Source: Adlercreutzia hattorii
Lineage (GTDB): Bacteria; Actinomycetota; Coriobacteriia; Coriobacteriales; Eggerthellaceae
Assembly (NCBI RefSeq): GCF_011405655.1
Contig: NZ_AP022829.1
Span: forward strand, 2,465,001-2,529,000
Length of the DNA stretch: 64,000 nucleotides
Direction: 5' to 3'
The notes below the pieces were generated by a model. It searched no databases and was not told where the DNA came from. It worked only from the letters and a program-made list of their open reading frames with translations. The number at the start of each line of letters is the position of its first letter. Positions within the stretch are counted from its first letter, which is position 1. Made by a program: the position numbers and the translations under genes. Shown one piece after another: positions 51,839-59,889 of the stretch.

Positions 51839-52891
51839 GTGAATACCAAGCGACTCCGCACCATCATTCCCCTCGCCGTCATCGGCGTCATCGGCGTGGG
51901 CTTTGCCACCCATGTGGGCGTGGGCACGCTGTCGGCCATCGGCTGGCAGGACATCTCGCTTCTGTGCCCCCTGGGCGCGCTCGCGACGATGATCGCCACG
52001 AAGACCCTGCTCCCCCGCGCGGTCATCTCGGTCGTCATCGCGCTCGCCCTCATCCTGCTGTTCGCCCGCGCCTTCTGCGGCTGGGTGTGCCCCGTGCCCG
52101 TGGTGTCGAAGATCCGCGGCATCTTCTCGAAGAAGACGTCGAACACCGACATGACCGGCACCGGCGTCTTGCCCGCCGAGGATAACCCCCTGGTGAAAGC
52201 CGCGAAGGGATCGAAAGCCGATAGCGTGGCGGACGCGGCGGACGACGCAGACACGGCAGACGCAGCAGCCCTTGCCGCCGACGCCCCCGCGCCCCTTTCC
52301 GCCGACGAGCAGGCGGCCCTCTCCGGTTGCGGCCACAGCTGCTCTTCCTGCGCCGAGAAGCGGGCGACTCTCGATTCCCGCCACGTCATCCTGGGCGGCT
52401 CCCTGCTCTCGGCGGCCGTCTTCGGTTTTCCCGTGTTCTGCCTCATCTGCCCCATCGGCCTCACCTTCGCCACCATCGTGCTGGTCATGCGCCTGTTCGC
52501 CTTCGGCGACGTGGCCTGGGGCGTCATCCTCGTGCCGGCGCTCTTGCTCGCCGAGGTGGTGTTTTTCCGCAAGTGGTGCAGCACGTTCTGCCCCATCAGC
52601 GCGCTCATGAGCCTCGTGGGCAAGGCGAACCGCACCTTCGTGCCCGCCATCGACAACGCGAAGTGCCGCGAGAGCGCCCAGGGCACCTCCTGCGAGGTGT
52701 GCGCCGCCGTGTGCCCCCAGGGCATCAACGTGCGGCATCCCGAGGCCGGCATGAGCTTCTCGGAATGCACCAAGTGCCGCGCCTGCGTGGAGGCCTGCCC
52801 CACACGTGCCATCACCATGCCGTTTCTGCCGAAGAAAGCGGCGCCTTCCACCGTTGTCGTGGAGGACGACGAGACCGTGCCGGCAGCCTAG
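51839..52891 (+). CDS. NapH-like polyferredoxin membrane protein
   Basis: A 350-residue protein with about four membrane helices and the C-G-W-V-C-P, C-L-I-C-P-I and W-C-S-T-F-C-P motifs of NapH/CcoG-type quinol oxidases, followed by two [4Fe-4S] sets (C-E-V-C-A-A-V-C-P-Q-G and C-T-K-C-R-A-C-x3-C-P-T) at the cytoplasmic end. A ~60-residue charged insertion (about residues 105-165), rich in Ala and Asp, with G-C-G-H-S-C-S-S-C-A at its end, is unusual. It begins with GTG after AAAGGAGGTG. Confidence 0.88.
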   Translation: MNTKRLRTIIPLAVIGVIGVGFATHVGVGTLSAIGWQDISLLCPLGALATMIATKTLLPRAVISVVIALALILLFARAFCGWVCPVPVVSKIRGIFSKKTSNTDMTGTGVLPAEDNPLVKAAKGSKADSVADAADDADTADAAALAADAPAPLSADEQAALSGCGHSCSSCAEKRATLDSRHVILGGSLLSAAVFGFPVFCLICPIGLTFATIVLVMRLFAFGDVAWGVILVPALLLAEVVFFRKWCSTFCPISALMSLVGKANRTFVPAIDNAKCRESAQGTSCEVCAAVCPQGINVRHPEAGMSFSECTKCRACVEACPTRAITMPFLPKKAAPSTVVVEDDETVPAA

Positions 52892-52981
52892 GGCAAGCCC
52901 GCTCGCGTCGTCACCCCTCCTGCGACGCGAGCGGGGCGTGCGTTTCCGCGACGCCGCGCCCAGGAAAGATCGCCCTGCGCG

Positions 52982-53027
52982 GTCTTTCCCCGTCAGCCTG
53001 CCGCTGGGCCGGCTGACGGGGAAAGAC
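52982..53027. repeat. Perfect 17-base stem between NapH-like and UvrD-like genes
   Basis: GTCTTTCCCCGTCAGCC (52982-52998) pairs exactly with 53011-53027 across a 12-base loop, 38 bases before the next start. No T run follows, so it is more likely an mRNA-stability or attenuator structure than a simple terminator. Confidence 0.6.
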
Positions 53028-53064
53028 ACGTGGAACGAGCCCCTTTGCGGAAGAGAGGAAGACT

Positions 53065-55215
53065 ATGACGTTGGAACTTGCCTCAACCCCGACCGCCACG
53101 CTCATTGAGGGCGGCGTCGGCTGCGGGAAGACTACCGCGCTCGTCGCGCGTGTGGCGGCACTTTTGGAAGACGGCGCGGCACCGGAGGACATGCTGGTGC
53201 TGGCCGCCACGCCCGATGCGGCCCGCGTCCTCGGCGCGCGCCTGACCGAGGCCGCCGGCGAGCGCGGGAACGCGATTGAGGTCACTTGCGCCCGCGAGGT
53301 GACCTTAGGACTGCTCGCCAGCGAGGAGGGCCGCGCCTTCAGCGGACGCGCCGGGCGCCTCGTCACGCCCTTAGAGCTCGGCTTCATCATGGAGGACATG
53401 AAAACGAGCGGCATGAAGCAGCGGCGCCTGCGCGAGATGCTCAAGTTCTTTTACCGCAATTGGACCGAGCTGGCCGGCGGCGCCGAGGACGACGACGGCT
53501 GGCTCATCCCCGGCGAGGAGGCCGACACCCACGCGCTTCTGAAGGACGTGCTACGTTTCACCGGCGGCATCCTGGAACCGGAAGCGGCGGCGATGGCCGT
53601 GCGCTTTTTGCTCGCATGCCCCGACGCTTTGGCCGATGTGCAGCGATCCTACGTGCTCGTGGACGACTACCAGATGCACTCTCGCGCCTCCCAGCATCTG
53701 GCGAACCTACTGGCTCGCGACTCCATCACCGTAGCCGCCGATCCCACGGCCGTGGTAGAGGTCTTCGACAGCTACCCCTACGGCGAGGGCATCGGCGAGT
53801 TCACCCAGGCCAACGATGGTTGCGAACGCATCGTTCTGGCGGCGAGCCACACCTGCCCCGCCGCCGCCCGGGCCGCTAGCCGCCTGCGCGCGTCGCTAGA
53901 CGCGGGCTCGGCGCCCTTGGGCGATGAGGCGGCGGAAAGCGACGCCCCCTCGCCCTCCCAAAGTGCTTCATCCGCGACGTCGGGCACGACGGCCACGCCG
54001 ACCGTTCCCGACCGCGCAGCGGCCGCTGCCTCGTTCTCGGCCCTCGAAGCTGCCGATCCGACAGCCGAGATGGACGCCGTAGCCGGTGCCATGCAGGCCG
54101 CGCTGGAAGCGGGAGCCGACCCCTCTTCGATTTACGTGCTCGCCTTCCATCCGGCCTGGGAGCGCCGCATTTCCCGCGCGCTTGAGACCCGCGGCATTGC
54201 GGCGGCAACCCCCGTCCGAGGGCGTGTGGCCGCAGGCGACTACCGCGACCTTGACCGCTGCGCCGCCGCACGCCTACTGACGGCCCTCGCACTGGTCGCC
54301 AACGCGCATGACGCCCTGGCGTGGCGCGCCTGGTGCGGTTTCGGCGACTATCTAGCCAACAGCGCGGTATTCGCTGACATGCGCGCCGAGGCCGACGAGC
54401 AGGGAAAGGGCCTCGTCGCGATGCTCGACGAGGTGGCAGCCGCCGCGCCCGAAGAGGGATTCCCGGGCACCGGCATCGACCGCGTCCTGGACGCCTACTG
54501 CACGGGCTGCACCCTCATCGAGCAAGCTCAGGGTTTGGAAGGCGACACGTTGATCGGCACCCTCGCCTCCGCTCTTAATCTGACCGGCGAAAACGGCGAG
54601 CGCGCGATACAGCTTGTCCGCGCCCTCACCGCCCCCGAAGCCGAGCCCGTCGCATCCGCTTCCGACACCTCTTCCGATGCGAACGCGCCCGTGCCCGCAC
54701 CGTCAAACGCCATCGCGCCAACCTCGTCAGAAACAGGCACCGCTGCGCCGAGCGGCGCCCGTGCCCTTATTGCCCGAGCCAGGCGCCGTATGAACGCCCC
54801 CATTTTCGAGAACTCGGAAGGCCGCGTACTTGTCGGCGACAGCGCGCACCTGATGGGCCGCGCACCCGCCATGCTGGTGCTCGCCGGCTTCACGAACGGC
54901 TTCTTCCCCGCGCGCGACTTCTTCGACGCCACCGTGACCACCCCGGACAAGCAGAAGCTCGTCCGTGCTACCGACACGCGACGCCTCTACGCCGCCGCAG
55001 GCAAGGCGACGCAGCGCCTGGCGGCCAGCTGGTTCACTTCCATCGGGCTCGTAGAGGCCGAGACCCTGAAGCTGGAAATCGGCCGCGTGAAGCTTCGCCG
55101 CGGCGAGCGCATCGCCGTTACCGCGCCGAGCATCTACCTGGCCGACATCGACCCTGGCGCAGAAACCTGCACCGCCGAAGCTGCCGAAACCGCAGCCGCA
55201 GCACCCTCATCTTAA
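53065..55215 (+). CDS. UvrD-like superfamily I helicase with degenerate motifs
   Basis: A 716-residue protein with UvrD/PcrA layout. Walker A is good (E-G-G-V-G-C-G-K-T-T, about residue 16) and a Walker B-like V-L-V-D-D-Y-Q (about residue 200) replaces D-E-x-Q. The motif V region reads L-V-L-A-G-F-T-N-G-F-F-P-A, like the PcrA E-x-G-L-F-P segment. However, motif IV lacks the usual arginine-rich N-Y-R-S, and motif VI (R-R-L-Y-A-A-A-G-K-A-T-Q-R-L) lacks the T-R-A triad. A long Ala/Ser/Pro-rich linker occurs around residue 300. It may bind nucleotide without unwinding DNA. Being downstream of TorD/NapGH genes is unexpected. Start follows AGAGGAAGACT. Confidence 0.75.
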   Translation: MTLELASTPTATLIEGGVGCGKTTALVARVAALLEDGAAPEDMLVLAATPDAARVLGARLTEAAGERGNAIEVTCAREVTLGLLASEEGRAFSGRAGRLVTPLELGFIMEDMKTSGMKQRRLREMLKFFYRNWTELAGGAEDDDGWLIPGEEADTHALLKDVLRFTGGILEPEAAAMAVRFLLACPDALADVQRSYVLVDDYQMHSRASQHLANLLARDSITVAADPTAVVEVFDSYPYGEGIGEFTQANDGCERIVLAASHTCPAAARAASRLRASLDAGSAPLGDEAAESDAPSPSQSASSATSGTTATPTVPDRAAAAASFSALEAADPTAEMDAVAGAMQAALEAGADPSSIYVLAFHPAWERRISRALETRGIAAATPVRGRVAAGDYRDLDRCAAARLLTALALVANAHDALAWRAWCGFGDYLANSAVFADMRAEADEQGKGLVAMLDEVAAAAPEEGFPGTGIDRVLDAYCTGCTLIEQAQGLEGDTLIGTLASALNLTGENGERAIQLVRALTAPEAEPVASASDTSSDANAPVPAPSNAIAPTSSETGTAAPSGARALIARARRRMNAPIFENSEGRVLVGDSAHLMGRAPAMLVLAGFTNGFFPARDFFDATVTTPDKQKLVRATDTRRLYAAAGKATQRLAASWFTSIGLVEAETLKLEIGRVKLRRGERIAVTAPSIYLADIDPGAETCTAEAAETAAAAPSS

Positions 55216-55300
55216 GACCACTCCGAAGAGGCGACACGGCCGCCCCGCTCCCTCCCCCTCACGCACCCCTCGCGTCGGGACGGCCGCCCTCGCCGCACAC

Positions 55301-55336
55301 GCCGGCCCCGGCCTTCATTCGCCCGCCGGGGCCGGC
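55301..55336. terminator. Hairpin after the UvrD-like gene
   Basis: A perfect 11-base GC stem (GCCGGCCCCGG at 55301-55311 with 55326-55336), loop of 14 bases. It lacks a T tract. Confidence 0.5.
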
Positions 55337-55417
55337 ACCCATCGGGAAGGCCCTTGTCGAAGCCGACGAGTTACCAGCAGGATCGCCCGAAAGCTCCTGC
55401 CTAGGCCGACCCATCAG

Positions 55418-55487
55418 AAAGCCCCCGCCAGGGGAGGTTCGCGCTGCAAGGGATCTGGGGAGCGCAAACCTCCCCCTCCGGGGGCTT
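55418..55487. repeat. Long hairpin with conserved loop, copy B
   Basis: Arms 55418-55445 and 55461-55487 (a few mismatches, starting GAAAGCCCCC) enclose the loop GCAAGGGATCTGGGG. Loop identity with copy A (38276-38291) is 14 of 16 bases, while the stems differ. CTTTTC follows on the plus strand. Confidence 0.7.
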
Positions 55488-55673
55488 TTCGTCTTACTCC
55501 GAGAGTTTTACCTACTCTCTAAGATGCTTCAGCGCAAAGCCACAAAGCGCGGCCCCGGCATTGCTGGCGACCTCCACTTTGAGAGCCCCATATTTCAATA
55601 AGTCCAGAGTTTTTGAAATAAGCGAGATCCTTCGAGCACCTTATTTCAGCTGCGCCCTCCTCATGCGCGCCCC

Positions 55674-55725
55674 GTGACAGAAAAGGGCCTCGTCGCGCAC
55701 GAGAGCCCCCCCCTTTTTTTGTCAC
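55674..55725. terminator. Terminator-like hairpin with T tract
   Basis: GTGACAGAAAAGGG (55674-55687) is complementary to CCCTTTTTTTGTCAC apart from one or two positions, with an inner CTCGT/ACGAG stem. The seven-T run suggests termination. Confidence 0.55.
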
Positions 55726-55803
55726 CAGCAAGTCGAGCCGATGGCAGCCCCCTTCTGTGAACTTGAAGAAGATCAGAGGAGGTGCTTGGGGTGCCTTTAA
55801 TGG

Positions 55804-55842
55804 CCTGTGAAAATTTAGAATCGTATTCAGAGTTTTCACAGG
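55804..55842 (-). terminator. Hairpin after the polyferredoxin gene
   Basis: CCTGTGAAAA (55804-55813) pairs with TTTTCACAGG (55833-55842); inside, GAAT pairs with ATTC around a three-base loop. It starts ten bases after the leftward gene ends. No T run follows. Confidence 0.55.
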
Positions 55843-55851
55843 GCGCTCCTC

Positions 55852-57129
55852 CTACCGCTCGTAGACGTTGGGGACGCCGAGCAGGTCGCTCATGGCGTTC
55901 ACGATGGACTTCGGGTCGTTCACCTTGTGCTTGCGGGGACGCATCTCGATGCGCTCGGAGCGGCCGCGCTTGGTCACGTCCGTGGCGAACACGTCGGTCG
56001 AAAGGGTCAGCGCGTTCGTCGGGCAGATGTCCTCGCAGCAATGGCACTGCACGCAGCGGCCCGTGTAGTGGTCGATGCCGAAGGGCTTGCCGGTCTCAGC
56101 GGCGGTGGCGGCGTCGCCGAACTTGCGAATGGCCTCGGTGGGGCAGAAGGTGGCGCACATCTGGCAGGAGGTGCATTTCTCCGGATCGATGATGACGTGG
56201 CCGAACAGACGCGTATCGATCATGATGTCCTCGGGCTCGCCCAGGTTGCTGAGGGCCAGAAGCAGCCGTCCGCGTCTCTCGGGCAGGAAGTGGGGCAGCG
56301 TGCCGTCCTCGGTCACTTTTGCGAACTTGGGCTCTTCCAGTTCATCGGCGCCCAGCTTCTCGCGCACCACGTGCTCGGCGGTGATGGCAGCCGCGGCCCG
56401 CGCCTCGTCGCGCATGGATGAGAAGAACCCGCGGCGGCCCGTGTCGAACTCGGCGGGTTCGGCGAGGCGCACCGAGCGCGGCAGCTTGGTCGTGAGCTTC
56501 ACCGACACGTCGCTGCCCCAGGTTTCCAGCAGCAGCGCGGCGGTGTCGCGCACCAGTTGGGCCGCGCGGTCAGGCGCAGCGCCCACGGTCCCGGCGGTCT
56601 CCGCGGCCTCCGTGGCTTCGGCATTACCCTCTGCCGTCGTCCCTTCGCCGGCATCGGCATCCTCGGTCTCCCCTTCCACAGGCCCGGCCACCAGCGCGAC
56701 AGACGTCGCCCCGCCCGCAGCGAGCACGGCAATGAAGCTCTCGTCCACCCGGCCCAGGCTCTTCACCACGGCCACCTTCGCCGGGTCGTACTTGCCCTCG
56801 GCCGCCGCCTGCATGGCCGCATCCATGATGACCGCCGCGCCGTCGTTGGCCTGCATGGCCGCCACAGCCGCGCGCAGGAGCTCCTTGTCGTCAGGCTTCT
56901 TCGACTCCAGGGCCGCCGTGGGACACACCGTGGCGCAGGTGCCGCAACCCACGCAGCGCTCCGGCGCCACCGCCAGGTCGTTCCCCTCCACGGAAATGGC
57001 GCCCGTCGGGCACGCCTCGGCGCAGCGGCGGCAGGAAGCGTTGCGATTGCGCACCACCACGCACCGGTTCGGCTGTACGGCCAGCGACTGGCTCTCAAGC
57101 TTCTCGAAAAGTCCCAGAATGTTGTCCAT
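55852..57129 (-). CDS. Four-cluster ferredoxin protein with central alpha/beta domain
   Basis: A 425-residue cytoplasmic protein. Two cysteine sets lie at the N terminus (C-R-R-C-A-E-A-C-P-T, C-V-G-C-G-T-C-x3-C-P-T) and two near the C terminus (C-T-S-C-Q-M-C-x3-C-P-T, C-V-Q-C-H-C-C-E-D-I-C-P-T), separated by a ~240-residue region containing an Ala/Glu-rich linker. It probably holds four [4Fe-4S] clusters and acts as a soluble electron carrier or as a subunit of a larger complex. It is convergent with the UvrD-like gene and may belong to the same functional cluster. GAGAGGATATCC precedes the start. Confidence 0.82.
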   Translation of the reverse strand: MDNILGLFEKLESQSLAVQPNRCVVVRNRNASCRRCAEACPTGAISVEGNDLAVAPERCVGCGTCATVCPTAALESKKPDDKELLRAAVAAMQANDGAAVIMDAAMQAAAEGKYDPAKVAVVKSLGRVDESFIAVLAAGGATSVALVAGPVEGETEDADAGEGTTAEGNAEATEAAETAGTVGAAPDRAAQLVRDTAALLLETWGSDVSVKLTTKLPRSVRLAEPAEFDTGRRGFFSSMRDEARAAAAITAEHVVREKLGADELEEPKFAKVTEDGTLPHFLPERRGRLLLALSNLGEPEDIMIDTRLFGHVIIDPEKCTSCQMCATFCPTEAIRKFGDAATAAETGKPFGIDHYTGRCVQCHCCEDICPTNALTLSTDVFATDVTKRGRSERIEMRPRKHKVNDPKSIVNAMSDLLGVPNVYER

Positions 57130-57319
57130 GGATATCCTCTCCCACTAACCGCTGCATGGCGCAACAAAATACGGCCGGCTTTGCACAGCCGATCCGCCTG
57201 GCGCCTCGATATCCATGTTAAAGATCAAAGAGGGCCGAATCGTTGCGGTCATGGTGGTTCCTTCCACAAATCATCGTCCCCAAACCCACTGCTCAGTATG
57301 GCGAAAACGCCCCGCTCTG

Positions 57320-58208
57320 TCAACGAAAAAGAAGGGGGAGAAATCCTACCGCCAGCACCCGCCCGCGACTACGTGGGTCGAGGGAGGACAGCCGAGAAAG
57401 CGCGTCACGGCACTGCTCGGCGGTGGGCTCCGGCGGGATGACGAGCACCCGCACGGTCGGGTCGATCCGCCGTGCCACCTCGCTCACCAACGTGGTCTTC
57501 CCGGCACCGTTGGGGCCGGTCAGAGCGATGTGATCGGCGTTCCCGATGGAAAGCGGAGGCACGAGAGAGGCGGTTCTCCATACGGGAGCTGAGCTTGCCG
57601 GCCACGCCATCCTTTCCCGCGTAGACGGCCAGCTTGACGCGCTCTTTCCCGCTATGATCCTTCGGGTCGAGGTTGCGGCAGCTACGCATGCCGGCCGCGC
57701 GCGAGGCCTCCTCCCGACGGCGCTGGGTCTCCCCTGCGAGACGTTTTTTCTCGCGCCTCGCCCGTTCGCGCTGACGAAGGGCCGTTCCCCGTTCGAGCTC
57801 CTCCTGACCGCGTCCTCGGCTGTAGCCGCCGGGCCGCGCCGTCAGACGACCCTCTGCCATGAACAGGCACTGCACGCAAAGGGCATCGAGCAGGGCGCGA
57901 TCGTGGGAAATCAGCAGGCCCACGCCCTTGAAAGGCGCGAGAGCCGCCGTGATTGCCTCACGCGTCGGGGTATCAACGTGGTTGGTGGGCTCGTCCATAA
58001 CAAGCAGATCGGGACGCTGCCAGAGCGCGCAAGCTACCTGCAGCCGCTTTTGCTGGCCACAGGACAAGGTGTCGTAGCGCCACGGCCAGTCGTCTTCCAC
58101 GTCTAAATCACGGCGAAGGGCCACGGCGTCGCGGTCGTAGGCAGCGCACTTTCCATCTCCCGACAGATCCGAGCCGACCCCGAGCCTGCAATTCCCCCAT
58201 TCAGACAA
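57320..58208 (-). pseudogene. Decayed ABC-F type ATPase gene
   Basis: Two frames carry pieces of one protein. The upstream piece (from about 58110 down to about 57600) has L-S-C-G-Q-Q-K-R-L-Q-V-A, L-L-V-M-D-E-P-T-N-H-V-D and a basic linker (R-E-R-A-R-R-E-K-K-R-L). After a frame change near 57590 the other frame gives L-T-G-P-N-G-A-G-K-T-T-L-V (second Walker A) and stops after ~70 more residues. The first Walker A half and the second signature are missing. The layout fits antibiotic-resistance or translation ABC-F proteins (Msr/Lsa/Vga type). Not functional as it stands. Confidence 0.78.
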
Positions 58209-58616
58209 GAAAGCTCGCGCACGAAGACAAGATTTTCGAGTTGTTAGGCATGCGCCTGCAAAACACTGTCAGGATTCATCGTGCCGTAAAATCACTTCGT
58301 CGTAAAACACCAGTTCGCAATTATTCTAACCAAACACTAAACTTCCTGTCGCGCTCTGCATCTCTCTTCTCATGTCTAACAACTCAAAAATCTGTACCGC
58401 AACCGACGGAAATCTTTTCCGGCGGCCTTGACGGCTGTGTATAGGTGTGTATATACTATGCATGTAGGGTATATACACTATTCACGCCCTCACCGTACCC
58501 GGGACGCCGGGGCAGCGAGGGCCGAAACCAGGACGGCACATCGCCGCACCTTCGACGATCGTCCCAAGAACGAACGCTGCCGGGGCTCGCGATACGCCGT
58601 CTGCGAAAGAGGCACC
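58209..58616. other. A+T-rich gap with the GntR promoter
   Basis: From 58220 to 58400 the composition is much more A+T-rich than the rest of the window and has no gene; it probably marks old insertion or the lost 5' end of the decayed ABC-F gene. The promoter and operator of the next operon occupy 58428-58478. From 58480 to 58616 an open frame exists upstream of the GntR gene but lacks family features. Confidence 0.55.
58428..58478 (+). promoter_or_regulatory. Promoter and palindromic operator of the GntR-ABC operon
   Basis: TTGACG (58428-58433) and TATACT (58452-58457), spacing 18, make a good promoter. The perfect inverted repeat GTGTATATAC (58447-58456) / GTATATACAC (58469-58478) covers the -10 box. 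YtrA-type GntR regulators bind similar GTATA-TATAC sites, so autorepression is likely. Confidence 0.75.
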
Positions 58617-58991
58617 TTGGACATCATTATTTCAAACGGAAGCAGCGAGCCCATCTACGAGCAGATCACGCGTCAGATCAAGGCGGCCATCATGGCCGGC
58701 GACGTGAACGAGGGCGACCCCCTTCCCTCCATCCGCGCCCTGGCGAACGATTTGCGCATCAGCGTCATCACCACCAAGCGGGCCTACGCGGAGCTGGAGG
58801 AGGCCGGCTTCATCGACACCGTGCAGGGCAAGGGATCCTTCGTTGCCGGCGGCAACCTGGAGCTTCTGCGCGAGGAGCGGCTGCGCCAGGTGGAGGGACA
58901 CCTCGCCCGCGCCGTGGCCGAAGCGGAAAACGCTGGCATAGAAGCCGCCGATCTGCACGCCATGCTGGATGTGCTGCTGGAAGAAAACTGA
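58617..58991 (+). CDS. GntR-family (YtrA-type) regulator
   Basis: A 124-residue regulator. The GntR wHTH fills residues ~8-75: P-I-Y-E-Q-I-T-R-Q-I-K-A-A-I, then L-P-S-I-R-A-L-A-N-D-L-R-I-S-V-I-T-T-K-R-A-Y-A-E-L-E and G-F-I-D-T-V-Q-G-K-G-S-F-V. The short helical C-terminal part is the YtrA type, without a ligand domain. The start is taken as TTG at 58617 behind AGAGG; earlier starts add unrelated residues. The ABC genes follow immediately. Confidence 0.88.
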   Translation: MDIIISNGSSEPIYEQITRQIKAAIMAGDVNEGDPLPSIRALANDLRISVITTKRAYAELEEAGFIDTVQGKGSFVAGGNLELLREERLRQVEGHLARAVAEAENAGIEAADLHAMLDVLLEEN

Positions 58992-59004
58992 ACGAGGAGC
59001 GAAC

Positions 59005-59889
59005 ATGACTTACCTCATGGAGATAAACAACCTGGGCAAGCGCTACGATGACTTCGAGCTTTCCGGCGTGAGCCTGGCCGTGGAACCGGGCTGCGTCGCC
59101 GGCTTCATCGGATCGAACGGCGCTGGCAAGACCACCACCATCAAGGCGGCCTTGGGGATCATCGCCGCCGACGAGGGTGCCGTGCGCCTGTTCGGCCAGC
59201 CCATCGCCTGCGGCAGCCCCGAGCTGGACGCCATCAAATCCCGCATCGGCGTCGTGCTGGACACCTGCGCCTTCCCCGACACCTGCCGCGTGGGCGATGT
59301 GGGCGCTATCGGGCGGGCAGCCTACCGCGAATGGGACGCCGTCCAGTTCGCCGCGCTGTGCGACCGCTTCAACCTGGCCCCGAAAAAGAAGGTGGGCGAG
59401 CTCTCGCGCGGCATGGGCATGAAGCTGACGCTGGCCTTCGCGCTCTCGCACAACCCGGAGCTGCTCGTGCTGGACGAGGCCACAGCCGGGCTCGACCCCA
59501 TCGCTCGCGACGAGGTGCTCGACCTTCTGCGCGACTTCATGGCCGAGGGCGATCGCGGCATCCTCATGTCCACCCATATCACCTCCGACTTGGAAAAGAT
59601 CGCCGACGAGGTCGTCTGCGTGGACGCCGGCCGCATCGTGTTTACGGCCCCCAAGGATGCCATCACCGACGAGGCCGGCGTGGCCCGCTGCCGCGCCGCA
59701 GACGTGACCGCCATCTTGGATGCCGGCTTCTTCGCCCCCGGCGAGGCCCGCATCCTGCGCCACGACTACGGCTGCGACGTGCTCGCCCCCGACCGCTTCG
59801 CCTTCGCCCGCGCCTTCCCCGATATCCCCGTGGACAAGGCCACCATTGAAGACTACATGACCCTCATTCTGAAAGGGGAATCCCGATGA
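59005..59889 (+). CDS. ABC transporter ATP-binding protein (YtrB-type)
   Basis: A 294-residue ABC ATPase: Walker A G-S-N-G-A-G-K-T-T-T-I (about residue 34), signature L-S-R-G-M-G-M-K-L-T, Walker B L-L-V-L-D-E-A-T-A-G-L-D-P (Ala in place of the more usual Pro), switch S-T-H-I-T-S-D. The GAGGAG site precedes ATG 59005. It belongs to the GntR-ABC unit and pairs with the following permease. Confidence 0.93.
   Translation: MTYLMEINNLGKRYDDFELSGVSLAVEPGCVAGFIGSNGAGKTTTIKAALGIIAADEGAVRLFGQPIACGSPELDAIKSRIGVVLDTCAFPDTCRVGDVGAIGRAAYREWDAVQFAALCDRFNLAPKKKVGELSRGMGMKLTLAFALSHNPELLVLDEATAGLDPIARDEVLDLLRDFMAEGDRGILMSTHITSDLEKIADEVVCVDAGRIVFTAPKDAITDEAGVARCRAADVTAILDAGFFAPGEARILRHDYGCDVLAPDRFAFARAFPDIPVDKATIEDYMTLILKGESR

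Larger units (their letters stand above)
55216..55851. other. Hairpin-rich gap between convergent genes
   Basis: A 636-base gap with no supported gene. It contains at least five dyads: 55301-55336, 55418-55487, 55614-55648, 55674-55725 and 55804-55842. The region 55540-55660 is A+T-richer than its surroundings and contains three TTATTTCA-type segments. Confidence 0.6.

Noticed and set aside
57405-58208. 267-codon frame as an intact ABC protein
   Set aside because: Only the middle part is ABC-like; the end is out of frame with the second Walker A found in the adjacent frame, so it was called a pseudogene.
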